Source of the DNA: Rhodospirillales bacterium
GTDB lineage: Bacteria > Vulcanimicrobiota > Vulcanimicrobiia > Vulcanimicrobiales > Vulcanimicrobiaceae
Direction: 5' to 3'
NCBI GenBank assembly: GCA_025359485.1
Contig: JANYGA010000243.1
Coordinates: 1-37,405, forward strand
Length of the DNA: 37,405 nucleotides
The translations under genes were made by a program, and so were the position numbers. Of this stretch, positions 28,271-37,405 are shown in pieces. The notes under the pieces are model-generated. The model was not told where the DNA came from and searched no databases. It worked only from the letters and a program-made list of their open reading frames with translations. Numbering within the stretch: the first letter of the stretch is position 1; the number at the start of each line of letters is the position of its first letter.

Positions 28271-28972
28271 ATGGTCGCGACCGTCCCGAAGTTGAAAAAG
28301 ATTCTGATCGTCGACGATGAGTCGGCGATCCTTCAGACGTTGCGTTTTAACTTGGAACGTAACGGCTACACCGTCGCGACGGCCGGTGACGGCCGCACGG
28401 CGGTCGCCCTCGCGGGCAGCGAAAACCCCGACCTCATCATCATGGATATCATGCTGCCGGTGCTCGACGGCATCGAAGCGTGTCGGGAGATCCGCAAAAC
28501 GAGCGGCGTTCCGATCATCATGCTCACCGCTCGCGATCAAGAGATCGATAAGGTGCTCGCGCTCGAACTCGGCGCGGACGACTACGTGACCAAGCCCTTC
28601 TCGCTGCACGAATTTCTCGCGCGCGTCAAGGCGCGTCTGCGTCGGCAGAATGGTGACGCCTCGGGCCGTAGCGATGCGATCTCGGTCTCGGGCCTGGTGC
28701 TCGATCCATCGCGGCAGTCGCTCATGGTGCGCGATAAAGCCGTCGCCCTCGCACCCAAAGAATTCAATCTCCTACATGTTTTGCTTGAAAATCGTGGTCG
28801 CGTCGTCACGCGCCAGACGCTCTTGGACAAAGTCTGGGGTTACGATTTCGAAGGCGAACATCAGACGATCAGCGTGCACGTCCGCTGGCTCCGCGAGAAG
28901 ATCGAGATCGATCCCAACAACCCCGCACACATCATCACGGTCCGCAGCCGCGGCTACATGTTCAAAGAGTAG
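28271..28972 (+). CDS. OmpR/PhoB-family response regulator
   Basis: ILIVDDESAILQTLRFNLERNGY, IIMDIMLPVLDG, GADDYVTKPFSLHEFLARVKARLRR, winged helix GYDFEGEHQTISVHVRWLREKIE. Confidence 0.93.
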   Translation: MVATVPKLKKILIVDDESAILQTLRFNLERNGYTVATAGDGRTAVALAGSENPDLIIMDIMLPVLDGIEACREIRKTSGVPIIMLTARDQEIDKVLALELGADDYVTKPFSLHEFLARVKARLRRQNGDASGRSDAISVSGLVLDPSRQSLMVRDKAVALAPKEFNLLHVLLENRGRVVTRQTLLDKVWGYDFEGEHQTISVHVRWLREKIEIDPNNPAHIITVRSRGYMFKE

Positions 28973-28975
28973 CGA

Positions 28976-30130
28976 TTGATCGCCGAAGTCATCCTCGCTG
29001 CGAGTGCGGGTGTGGCGGCCGGGGTCGTTTTCGCGCGGCGGCCGTCCGCTGCGGTCGGGAACGGCGAGAGCGCGCACGTGGAGACGCCGGGTGCCGAGGG
29101 GTCCGATTCTCGCTTCGATCAATTGCTTCGATCCTTAACCGTCGGCATCGTCACCGTCAACGCGCGCGGCCAGATCGATTCGCTCAACGCGGCCGCGGCG
29201 ACGATCTTCGAACTCGGTGCGCGGCCCGTGCTCGGGCGCGCGCTCATCGAAGCGATTCCGTCGTTCGAACTCGATCGGCGCGTACGCGAGGCGCTCGGCG
29301 GTCACCCGTCGCGCGGGCGAATCACGTTTGGGGCGGCGAGCGATGCGCCGACACTCGCGGTCGCGACCTTGCCGCTCGATGGCACCGATGGCGCGCTCGT
29401 GATCGCGAGCGACGAAACGCGACTTTTCGAGCTCGAACAAACGCGACGCGACTTCATCTCGAGCGTCTCGCACGAACTGCGCACGCCGCTGTCGTCGATC
29501 AATCTCATGATCGAAACCGTGCTCGACAACGATGGCGATCAGGAAGCACTCGATCTCTTCTTGCCGCGCATCAAACAAGAAGTCGATCGGATGACGCATC
29601 TCGTCGTCGATCTTCTCGAACTCGCAAAAGCCGAATCGGGGCGGTTGCGATTACGCCGCGAGACGATCGACGTTTCCAAGATCGCGACGACCGCACTTGC
29701 GAACTTCGAGCCGCGCGCCGAACGCCTCGGCGTCCGATTGGGCTTTATGGGCGAGGCCGCACGCCTCGACGGCGATCCCGATCGACTCGCGCAAGTCTTC
29801 GTGAACCTCATCGATAATGCGCTACGCCATACGCCGTCGGGCGGAAGCGTCGACGTTTCGGTCGTGCCGCAGGAAGGCGCGCTTACGATCGTCGTGAGCG
29901 ACACAGGCGTCGGCATTCCATTTAACGATCTGCCGCATATCTTCGAACGTTTCTACGTCGTCGATCGCTCGCGCGCGCGCGACGCCTCAGGCACGGGCCT
30001 CGGCCTCTCGATCGTGAAGCAAATCGTCGAGGCTCACGGTGGAACGATCGTTGCGGACTCCGTGTTCGGGCGGGGCGCGACGCTTACGTGCGTGTTTCCG
30101 GTCGCGCGGGCTGCCGCGACCCCGGCTTGA
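28976..30130 (+). CDS. PhoR-like sensor histidine kinase
   Basis: DFISSVSHELRTPLSSINLMIETVL H-box, NLIDNALRHTPSGG N-box, VVSDTGVGIPFNDLPHIFERFYVVDRSR; adjacent to the PhoB-like gene. Confidence 0.9.
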   Translation: MIAEVILAASAGVAAGVVFARRPSAAVGNGESAHVETPGAEGSDSRFDQLLRSLTVGIVTVNARGQIDSLNAAAATIFELGARPVLGRALIEAIPSFELDRRVREALGGHPSRGRITFGAASDAPTLAVATLPLDGTDGALVIASDETRLFELEQTRRDFISSVSHELRTPLSSINLMIETVLDNDGDQEALDLFLPRIKQEVDRMTHLVVDLLELAKAESGRLRLRRETIDVSKIATTALANFEPRAERLGVRLGFMGEAARLDGDPDRLAQVFVNLIDNALRHTPSGGSVDVSVVPQEGALTIVVSDTGVGIPFNDLPHIFERFYVVDRSRARDASGTGLGLSIVKQIVEAHGGTIVADSVFGRGATLTCVFPVARAAATPA

Positions 30131-31313
30131 CGCGGCTCCAATCGAACGCGAAATTCTGCGCCTTATTCGTGCCCAAAATCGGCCGCTCGACGAAATAGGT
30201 CAGGGCCGTTGCGATTGCGATCGAAAGCGCCCAGCCGCTCGCGATATAGACGAATTTCCACTGCGGATCGCCGTGCGGATCGCCGTTGCGAGTCGGAATC
30301 GCATCGTGCTTCCAGAGCCAGATCATGACGAGCGTGTGCCAGAGGTAGACGTTGTAGGAAACGAGTGAGAAGAAGATCGTGATCGGATTTGCGACGAGCG
30401 CGCGCCAGAAGCGCACGGCAAAACACGACGCGAAGATGAGCACGCTCGTCGCGAGTGCGAAGAGCGTGCGATTGGGCAAGATCCATTTTTCGCGACCGCC
30501 GATATCGTATTGAATCGCATTCGCCGATTCCATAAGCGCGAAGGCACCGAGCGCCGCTGCGAGTGCGACGACGGTAGCGATCGGTCGCGCGCGCGCCAAA
30601 AATTCTTCGTTATCGCGGAGCCGTGAAACGCCGTACGCGCCGAGCATGCCGCCGGCAAAGATATCGACGAACGCCGGCAGCTGTCGATTGACCGGTTCGA
30701 CTTGCAAACAGCAGTGCGCGACACCGTAGCGATAGGCGAGTGCGAGTGCGACCATCGCGGCTGCGACGATGAAAGGTCGCCGGACGAAGATCCACGCGAG
30801 TGCGGGAAAGACGAGGTAGAACTGCGCTTCGATCGCGAGGCTCCAGAAGACGGAGTTCGCTTGACCGAAATTATCGGAGAAGAAGTTTTGGATCAACAGT
30901 GCGTGTTGGGCAAGTGCGGGCCCGAGCGCGACGTCGATGTGTAACGATCGCACCGAGATCGCGGTAACGACGAGCGCGATCGCATAGGAGGGCACGATTT
31001 TGAGAAATCGCCGGAACGCGAACGTGCGTAGCGACGCGGGCGCGCCGCCGCGAAAATGCCGTTCGACGATCGGAAAGAATAAGACGAAGCCGCTGATCGC
31101 AAAAAACAATTCGACGCCGAGATAGCCCGTGCGCGCGAAGACATCGACGGGAAGCGCGAACCCGAAGAGGTGCGCCTCCGGCGTGTACCATGAGAAGAGC
31201 CAGGTGTGGTACACGAGGACGAGCACGATGGCGATACCGCGAAAGCCGTCGAGCACTTCGGTGCCGCCGCGTGCATGTTCGCGCGAGACGTCGCGCGTCG
31301 TTAAGGGCGCCAT
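30084..31313 (-). CDS. Acyltransferase family 3 (OafA/YrhL-like) membrane protein
   Basis: LDGFRGIAIVLVLVYHTWLFSWY, GYLGVELFFAISGFVLFFPI, FWSLAIEAQFYLVFP, SYNVYLWHTLVMIW. ATG at 31313 inferred. Confidence 0.88.
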   Translation of the reverse strand: MAPLTTRDVSREHARGGTEVLDGFRGIAIVLVLVYHTWLFSWYTPEAHLFGFALPVDVFARTGYLGVELFFAISGFVLFFPIVERHFRGGAPASLRTFAFRRFLKIVPSYAIALVVTAISVRSLHIDVALGPALAQHALLIQNFFSDNFGQANSVFWSLAIEAQFYLVFPALAWIFVRRPFIVAAAMVALALAYRYGVAHCCLQVEPVNRQLPAFVDIFAGGMLGAYGVSRLRDNEEFLARARPIATVVALAAALGAFALMESANAIQYDIGGREKWILPNRTLFALATSVLIFASCFAVRFWRALVANPITIFFSLVSYNVYLWHTLVMIWLWKHDAIPTRNGDPHGDPQWKFVYIASGWALSIAIATALTYFVERPILGTNKAQNFAFDWSRVKPGSRQPARPETRT

Positions 31314-31352
31314 AATCCGCCGATAAGCTCCCTCGGCGATACTACAGTTCCT

Positions 31353-31517
31353 ATGGACCAGCGCGAAGGCTCGCAAGAACGGCTTCGGATGCTCGCCTTC
31401 GTGGAGCAGCACTGGCGCGAACTTACGTTACGTGAAGCGCGTTCCATACGCGTGGAACACATCGAGATCTTCGCGCAGTCGGCTCCGAGCATTAACGGTT
31501 CCTTAACCTGTCGTTAA
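31353..31517 (+). CDS. Possible 54-aa ORF between the acyltransferase and pstS
   Basis: Own translation: MDQREGSQERLRMLAFVEQHWRELTLREARSIRVEHIEIFAQSAPSINGSLTCR*. No clear Shine-Dalgarno; 3' end overlaps the Pho-box-like repeat. Confidence 0.35.
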   Translation: MDQREGSQERLRMLAFVEQHWRELTLREARSIRVEHIEIFAQSAPSINGSLTCR

Positions 31518-31535
31518 ACTATGCTTATGGTCGGA
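31492..31535 (+). promoter_or_regulatory. Pho-box-like tandem repeat upstream of pstS
   Basis: TTAACGGTTCC-TTAACCTGTCG-TTAAACTATGC-TTATGGTCGGA: four units with TTAA/TTAT cores starting at 31492, 31503, 31514 and 31525, exactly 11 bp apart. Confidence 0.72.
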
Positions 31536-31592
31536 CTGCGAGTATCGTCATCGCTGTCTTTCGGCTTCTTTTAAAACCCAGGAGGTTGTCTC

Positions 31593-32441
31593 ATGCTCCG
31601 GACCGCTCGATTCGCGGCCATTCTTGCCTGCGCGACACTTCTCGCGCCGAGCGTCGCCTTCGCAGACGTTTCGATTTCTGCAGCCGGTTCGACGGCGCTT
31701 CAGCCACTCGTCCAAGCTGCGGCTGAAGCGTACCAGGCCCGTAATCCCGACGTCAAAATCAGCATCACGGGCGGTGGCTCGCGTACGGGCCTGGCGCTTG
31801 CAGCCTCGGGTTCGGCCGATATCGGTAATTCCGACATCCTGGCATCGAAAGAGCAGACCGAGGCTTCCAGCGATGGTAAAAAACCCGGCCTCGTCGATCA
31901 CAAAGTCTGCGCGGTGGGATTCGCGGTCGTCGTTCATCCCGACAACGGCGTGAAAAACCTCACGAAAGCTCAGATTCAAGATATTTTCGGCGGGAAAATC
32001 AAGAACTGGAAAGACGTTGGCGGTAAAGATCTCGCGATCACCGTGATCAATCGTCCTGCGAGCTCCGGCACGCGCGCCGTCTTCGTGAAGACGATCATGG
32101 GCAAGGCCGAACTTTCGCGCGACACACTGGTCGAAGATGCCACGGGCACGGTCGTCCAAAAAATCACCCAGACCGCCGGCACGATCTCGTACGCATCGTT
32201 CTCGGGAACGCACGGCAAGGCCGGCATCAACGAACTTTCGATCGACGGCATCGCGCCGACGGAAGAAAACATCGAGACGGGCAAGTATCCGTTCTGGTCG
32301 TACGAGCACATGTACACCAGCGGCCCGCCGAACAAAGACGTCTCGCGATTCCTCGCATTCGTTCAGAGCAATAGCGCGCTCGTGCGCAAACTCGGCTACA
32401 TCCTCACGCGCGATATCCAGAAACCAGAAAACGACCGTTAA
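31593..32441 (+). CDS. pstS: Phosphate ABC transporter substrate-binding protein
   Basis: Signal peptide; SISAAGSTALQPLVQAAAEAYQ, GGGSRTGLALAASGSADIGNSD, NRPASSGTRAVFVKTIMG; AGGAGG Shine-Dalgarno; followed by pstCAB. Confidence 0.94.
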   Translation: MLRTARFAAILACATLLAPSVAFADVSISAAGSTALQPLVQAAAEAYQARNPDVKISITGGGSRTGLALAASGSADIGNSDILASKEQTEASSDGKKPGLVDHKVCAVGFAVVVHPDNGVKNLTKAQIQDIFGGKIKNWKDVGGKDLAITVINRPASSGTRAVFVKTIMGKAELSRDTLVEDATGTVVQKITQTAGTISYASFSGTHGKAGINELSIDGIAPTEENIETGKYPFWSYEHMYTSGPPNKDVSRFLAFVQSNSALVRKLGYILTRDIQKPENDR

Positions 32442-32512
32442 GGTCTAGGAAAGCGGTCGAGGCGGTTGAAAAGCCGTCTCGTCCGCTTCTGTCCGAGAGG
32501 AACGATTCCAGC

Positions 32513-33394
32513 ATGGTCGGCGTTCGCGCCAACAAAGCGCATCGCGACGAGCGATTCGCCCTCATCGTCCTCGTGACGTGCAGCGGCATCTTCGTCGTGG
32601 CCATCGCGCTGATTCTCGGTTTTCTCGCCTTCAGCGGAACGCGGCTTTTCTTTCACGATCACGTCTCACCGTTCGAATTTTTATTCTCGACGAATTGGGA
32701 TGGGCTCGGCGGTCATTTTGGCGCCGCACCGTTCATCGTCGGGTCGCTCATCGCGACGGGCTTTGCGATTCTCGTCGGTGGACCGCTCGGCGTCGCGATC
32801 GGCGTTTTCTTTTCCGAGCTCGCGCCCAAGCGTGTGGCCGATGCCATGAAGCCCGCAATCGAAGTGCTCGTCGGCATTCCTTCAGTGGTGTACGGTTGGC
32901 TCGGTTTGACCGTTCTCGTGCCCCTGATCGGATCGATCTTCCATACCGGTGGCGATGGCTTACTCGCCGCGGGAATCGTCCTTTCGATCATGATCTTGCC
33001 GACGGTCATCTCGCTCTCGGAAGATGCCCTGCGCGTCGTTCCCGATTCGATGCGTGAAGGTTCGGCAGCCCTCGGGGCGACGCGCTGGGAAACGATCTCG
33101 CGCGTTCTCGTCCCCTCCGCAAAAAGTGGACTTGCCGTCGCCGTCATTCTCGGGATCGCACGTGCGATCGGCGAGACGCTCGCGGTTCAACTCGTGCTCG
33201 GCAACGCACCGGTTTTCGTAACATCGCTCTTACGACCGGCATCGGCACTCACGTCGGAGATCGTGATGGATATGGGCGACGCCCCCGACGGCACGGCATT
33301 CCAACACGCACTCTTCTCTATGGCGTTTCTGTTGCTCTTGATCGCGATGGGGTTGATCCTGCTCATTCGCTTCGCGCTGCGGAAGCGAACTTAA
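32513..33394 (+). CDS. pstC: Phosphate ABC transporter permease
   Basis: GSLIATGFAILVGGPLGVAIGVFFSELAP, VLVGIPSVVYGWLGL, EGSAALGATRWETISRVLVPSAKSGL. Confidence 0.94.
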   Translation: MVGVRANKAHRDERFALIVLVTCSGIFVVAIALILGFLAFSGTRLFFHDHVSPFEFLFSTNWDGLGGHFGAAPFIVGSLIATGFAILVGGPLGVAIGVFFSELAPKRVADAMKPAIEVLVGIPSVVYGWLGLTVLVPLIGSIFHTGGDGLLAAGIVLSIMILPTVISLSEDALRVVPDSMREGSAALGATRWETISRVLVPSAKSGLAVAVILGIARAIGETLAVQLVLGNAPVFVTSLLRPASALTSEIVMDMGDAPDGTAFQHALFSMAFLLLLIAMGLILLIRFALRKRT

Positions 33395-34318
33395 ATGGCG
33401 CAAGCCGTCGCTCGAGTCGCGTCATCCGATACGCTCGCGAGCAACAACGCGCGGTCGCGGCGCATCGTCGATCGCATCGCGACGGGCTCGCTGTGGACGG
33501 CGGCGGGTTCGGTCGTCGCGCTGCTGGTGATCTTCATCGGGTATCTGTTTTATAAGGGCGCCTCGGTCATCTCGTGGCACTTTCTCTTCGGTTATCCCTC
33601 GTCTGCCAATGCGGGCGGCGGCATCGGGCCCGAGATATTCAACTCGTTTTATATCTTGATTCTGACGCTCGTTTTTACGCTACCGATCGCGGTGTGCGCC
33701 GGCATGTATCTTCAAGAATACGCGGGGCCCGGACGCTTTCGCGATCTCGTGCAGTTCAGCGCGGAATCGCTCGCAACCGTACCGTCGATCGTGATGGGTC
33801 TCTTCGGCTTGCTGATTTTCGTGCAGATGTTTCATTGGCATTTTACCGCGCTCGGCGGCGCGCTCACGCTGACGTTGCTCAACCTCCCCGCGATGATGCG
33901 CGTGACGCAAGAAGCGCTCGCGGGCGTGCCGGGGACGTATCGCGAGGCATCGATGTCGCTCGGTGCGACGCGGTGGCAGACGGTCGTCAAGGTGATCCTC
34001 CCGAGTGCCATCGGGCCGCTCATTACGGGCGTCGTGCTCGTCTCCGGACGCATCTTCGGAGAGACGGCCGCGCTCATCTATACGGCAGGCGCATCGGTGT
34101 CGTTCGGAAAGAGCGCGTATGATTTCAATCCGTTCCACACGGCGGAAACGCTCGCCGTCCATCTCTATTCGACGCACCGCGAAGCGCTCGTTCCCGACGC
34201 CGATGCGATCGGTAACGGCTCGGCGCTCGTGTTGCTCGTGATGGTCCTGCTCTTCAACGTCGTCGCGCGCGTCGTCGGACGTCAGCTTACGATCCGCTTC
34301 ACGGGGAAGGCCTCATGA
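33395..34318 (+). CDS. pstA: Phosphate ABC transporter permease
   Basis: [79 protein letters not shown]. Confidence 0.94.
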   Translation: MAQAVARVASSDTLASNNARSRRIVDRIATGSLWTAAGSVVALLVIFIGYLFYKGASVISWHFLFGYPSSANAGGGIGPEIFNSFYILILTLVFTLPIAVCAGMYLQEYAGPGRFRDLVQFSAESLATVPSIVMGLFGLLIFVQMFHWHFTALGGALTLTLLNLPAMMRVTQEALAGVPGTYREASMSLGATRWQTVVKVILPSAIGPLITGVVLVSGRIFGETAALIYTAGASVSFGKSAYDFNPFHTAETLAVHLYSTHREALVPDADAIGNGSALVLLVMVLLFNVVARVVGRQLTIRFTGKAS

Positions 34319-35097
34319 TCCAAACACCAGATGCGACGTCACTTCACGATAAAATGAACGTCGTCGATCTCGATGTGTTCTACGGGAATTTCCAAGCGAT
34401 CAAAAAGGGCAATCTCGCCGTCCCCGATCATCGCGTGATGGCGCTCATCGGACCGTCGGGTTGCGGCAAGTCGACGTTCATTCGCGCGCTCAATCGGATG
34501 CACGATCTCACGCCGGGCGCCCGTGTCGAAGGCACGATCACGCTCGACGGCACGGACATCTACGCGCCCGACATCGACCCCGTAACGGTCCGTCATCGCA
34601 TCGGGATGGTCTTTCAGCGGCCGAATCCATTTCCCAAATCGATCTTCGAAAACGTCGTGTACGGCCCGAAGATCCACGGTGAGAAAAATGCGAAGCGCCT
34701 TCTCGAGATCGCGGAGAAGAGTCTGCGTGCGGCGGCACTTTGGGACGAAGTCAAGGATCGGCTCAATCGTTCGGCACTCGACCTTTCCGGCGGCCAGCAG
34801 CAGCGGCTCTGCATCGCGCGCGTACTCGCCGTCGAACCCGAAGTGATCCTCATGGACGAGCCCGCATCAGCGCTCGACCCCATCGCGACATCGAAGATCG
34901 AAGATCTCATCGGCGAGCTCAAGAAAAAATACACCGTCATCATCGTGACGCACTCCATGCAGCAAGCCGCACGAATCTCGGACTTTACGACGTTTTTTCT
35001 TTTGGGCGAACTCATCGAAGTCGGGACGACATCGGATATCTTTACGCGACCAAAAGATAAACGGACCGAAGATTACATCACGGGCCGCTACGGCTAG
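34315..35097 (+). CDS. pstB: Phosphate ABC transporter ATP-binding protein
   Basis: [102 protein letters not shown]. Confidence 0.96.
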   Translation: MIQTPDATSLHDKMNVVDLDVFYGNFQAIKKGNLAVPDHRVMALIGPSGCGKSTFIRALNRMHDLTPGARVEGTITLDGTDIYAPDIDPVTVRHRIGMVFQRPNPFPKSIFENVVYGPKIHGEKNAKRLLEIAEKSLRAAALWDEVKDRLNRSALDLSGGQQQRLCIARVLAVEPEVILMDEPASALDPIATSKIEDLIGELKKKYTVIIVTHSMQQAARISDFTTFFLLGELIEVGTTSDIFTRPKDKRTEDYITGRYG

Positions 35098-35112
35098 GCG
35101 GAGCGCTAACAG

Positions 35113-35721
35113 CTAGCCGTTGATCAAGGCACCCGTTCCAAAACGAGGTGGGCGAGCCAATCGCCGCTCGAGATCGGTCTTCACTTTGCGCCACTCGCTC
35201 GCGATAATGCTGTAGACGGCGCTATCGCGTTCGAAGCTGTTGATCGCCCGAGCGCGATGCGAGCGAAGCGTACCTTCATATACCGCACCGATGCGGACGA
35301 GCGCCGCGCGCGAACGACCGTTCTGCGCATCGGTGTAGAAGGCGACGCGCAACATCTCACGCACTTCGAACGCTTCTCGAAAAAGCAGATATTTCGCTTC
35401 GGTATTCGCGGGCGTTCGCTGGTGCTCGGGCGCGAGCCACGTCCAACCGATTTCGAGTGCTCGTTCGCTCGGCTTGATATCGAGATAGCGCGTCGATCCG
35501 ATCGCCTTCCCGCTCGACTTATCGACGATGGCGAAAGGCTCTTCACTGCCGGATTCCGCATTCGCGCGTGCGAGCTCGATCCAGCGTTCGACGTCGGCTT
35601 CACTCGTGAAACCGCGCAGGGGCATGTATCGCCAGATCTCCGGCCGCGCCGCCGCTGCGAAGAGATCGCGCGCGTGGGCCGCGTCGAGGGGTTCGAGACG
35701 TACGAATCGACCTTCGAGCAT
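35113..35721 (-). CDS. GNAT-family N-acetyltransferase (RimJ/RimL-like)
   Basis: LEGRFVRLEPLDAAHARDLFAAA, IGSTRYLDIKPSERALEIGWTWLAPEHQRTPANTEAKYLL, NGRSRAALVRIGAVYEGTLRSHR. Confidence 0.9.
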   Translation of the reverse strand: MLEGRFVRLEPLDAAHARDLFAAAARPEIWRYMPLRGFTSEADVERWIELARANAESGSEEPFAIVDKSSGKAIGSTRYLDIKPSERALEIGWTWLAPEHQRTPANTEAKYLLFREAFEVREMLRVAFYTDAQNGRSRAALVRIGAVYEGTLRSHRARAINSFERDSAVYSIIASEWRKVKTDLERRLARPPRFGTGALING

Positions 35722-35851
35722 CCTCGCGGTCTTTCTCCGCATATGCCCGTGGCCTTTGTCAGCAGTCGATGTATCGCTCGGCCAAGGGAACGCCCGTCCG
35801 CATCACGGCACGAAGACGTGTTTACTCAAGAACGCACGTAAGGAGACGGAT

Positions 35852-36331
35852 ATGGATAAGACTCGCATCGTTTCGATCGTCGCCCTCGCTACGCTGGTGA
35901 TCGCGCAGACGGCAGCTTCGGCCGTCGAGGTCGCATACACGGGGCCAGCCGGCTGGTCGCACGTCGACGTCGGTGCGCCCGTCGATGCGAAACACGCATT
36001 CGCGCAGTGGCACATCGCGGGCGACATTTCGACCGTCACGTATATCGCGGACGGCACGACGGCCTACGCCGACGCGCTCGCGAATATCCGTAAGAACTTT
36101 AGCGATAATCACATCAAGCCGAGCATCGATAAGGACGTTTCGTGTCGTGGTGCGTCGGCGCACGTCATCGAGTTTTCCGCTGGTCCCGACGGGAAGAAAG
36201 TCGTGATCAACCGGATGCTCGTACCCGCGGGCGACGGTGTCGTGACGATCACGTACGCGCGTTCCGACGGGTCGACGTTCGATCACGATGTGGAAAAATC
36301 GGAATCGACCTATTGCGGGGCGACCTCGTAG
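35852..36331 (+). CDS. Secreted protein of unknown function
   Basis: AAGGAGACGGAT Shine-Dalgarno before ATG; signal peptide MDKTRIVSIVALATLVIAQTAASA; no family recognised. Confidence 0.68.
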   Translation: MDKTRIVSIVALATLVIAQTAASAVEVAYTGPAGWSHVDVGAPVDAKHAFAQWHIAGDISTVTYIADGTTAYADALANIRKNFSDNHIKPSIDKDVSCRGASAHVIEFSAGPDGKKVVINRMLVPAGDGVVTITYARSDGSTFDHDVEKSESTYCGATS

Positions 36332-36404
36332 TTTGGGCCTTCCTCGCGCCGCGGGCAAGTCCCGAGATTCAGGTCCGCCGGGATGGCTGCCGATAATCTG
36401 CCAT

Positions 36405-37172
36405 ATGCGATCGCTGCGACTGTTGCTCTTGGGCGTCATGGCGTGTACGGGTTGCTCCATGACCGTGTCGGAGGTAATCCCGAAGGCGCACCATGGCAAA
36501 TCGTACGTCGTCCATTTCGTGCCGTCGGAAAAGCTGCCGGCGGCTTCTCTCCGAGAGCGAAAGATGGTCGGCATCGCGGCCGAGACCGATGCTGTCACGC
36601 TTCGGTCGCTCGACCCGACGAAGGGCGCTCCCGCGGGGAGCGGCAGCATCGAGGATGTGATCGCTACCGCCGTGCGGATCCCGTCGCTTCTCGACGGCCT
36701 CCGTCACGATGTCGTCATCGCTTCGGCGGTGCTCGGAACGATCGGGGTCGTCAATATTGCCTTCGTCATTGCGGCGATTCGACGTCGCCGCGCGACGATC
36801 GACTGGAGGGATCAGGTGGCACTGCCTGCGGTCGCGTTGCCGATCGGGAGATCGCTCGTGACAACGACGGTTGAGGTCGCGGAGCCGCCGGTCGGGAACC
36901 GAGAAGCGCTAATCTCGGGCGGTTCCGCCGCTACCGCCGTCCCGCGATGTGCCTGTGACGCGCCGATCTCCGCACGTTCGCGGACGGGTCGTTGCCGTCG
37001 TTGCGCGCGAAATGCTCGCGTGCAGCACGCCGAAACTCCGCCAATTGCGACGCCGATCACGCTCACGATCGCCGCAGGTACGGGGGTCGACGAAGACGTG
37101 GAAGTCTCGCGCGCTGTGCTCAAGTCCTCGCGTATCGGTAAGCAGACGGAGTACTACTCGGTCGTCGCATAG
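36405..37172 (+). CDS. Putative lipoprotein with internal TM segment and C-terminal Cys-pair motif, function unknown
   Basis: MRSLRLLLLGVMACTGCSM lipobox-like start; VVIASAVLGTIGVVNIAFVIAAIRRRR TM; CACDAPISARSRTGRCRRC. Weak RBS; start uncertain. Confidence 0.5.
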   Translation: MRSLRLLLLGVMACTGCSMTVSEVIPKAHHGKSYVVHFVPSEKLPAASLRERKMVGIAAETDAVTLRSLDPTKGAPAGSGSIEDVIATAVRIPSLLDGLRHDVVIASAVLGTIGVVNIAFVIAAIRRRRATIDWRDQVALPAVALPIGRSLVTTTVEVAEPPVGNREALISGGSAATAVPRCACDAPISARSRTGRCRRCARNARVQHAETPPIATPITLTIAAGTGVDEDVEVSRAVLKSSRIGKQTEYYSVVA

Positions 37173-37405
37173 ACTTCCGACGCGTGAGATCGTGTTCGGC
37201 TGCCTCTTCGGATTGATGGTCGGATTTATCGTTTCACGCGTGGTCGAGGGAGTGATGAAGCGAAAATCGTCCGACGCAAAGATGCACAACATCTCATAGC
37301 GGCGCCGCCAAAACGCGACCGCCGCAATTTTATGATACGGCAACCCTTTCGGACCCGTTCAGACGCGCGTCGAGCGAAGGCCACTGCACTCAAAAAAAAA
37401 ACGCC

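Noticed and set aside
37369-37405. Poly-A run at the window end as a possible terminator or insertion boundary
   Set aside because: No hairpin seen before it and the window ends there; it may simply be a contig end.
1-37405. Frequent CGATCG/GCGATCG words as a possible HIP1-like genomic signature
   Set aside because: Visually common, but no counts against a composition model were made, and high GC plus Asp/Ile/Arg codon usage could account for it.

Overview
High-GC bacterial chromosomal window, densely packed, with no rRNA, tRNA, CRISPR or IS element recognised by eye. From left to right it holds: an rbfA(partial)/nrnA/truB/ribF housekeeping operon; a TlpA-like and a DUF255 thioredoxin-fold pair; a degraded HAD-like fragment; and an unusual ClpE-like AAA+ ATPase on the minus strand. 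These are followed by a long, largely translationally coupled plus-strand operon (about 8.3-20.8 kb). It encodes ferredoxin, methyltransferase, geranylgeranyl-reductase-like flavoprotein, SRPBCC cyclase, ketosynthase, ABC ATPase, a TIGR04222-like membrane protein with a 10-Cys Gly/Ser/Cys tail, a DUF692/MNIO enzyme, a small partner protein, an FtsX-type permease, an AttH/CrtC-like lipocalin and an M3 peptidase. Next come a stalk-domain protein, a 57-aa zinc-ribbon ORF, NifU-domain and UbiA proteins, IclR, and an iron-dependent alcohol dehydrogenase. The right-hand part is a phosphate/polyphosphate island: Ppx/GppA, a CHAD protein split into two ORFs, PhoB/PhoR-like, an acyltransferase, and pstSCAB with a visible 11-bp-phased Pho-box-like repeat. 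The best candidate for an under-described system is the TIGR04222/MNIO/partner cassette (12966-15213). It looks like a RiPP-type modification system whose substrate is the Cys-rich C-terminal tail of a membrane protein, and it sits between the ATPase and permease genes of an AttEFGH-like ABC transporter. All family assignments come from motif recognition by eye; no searches were run. The taxon is not established.
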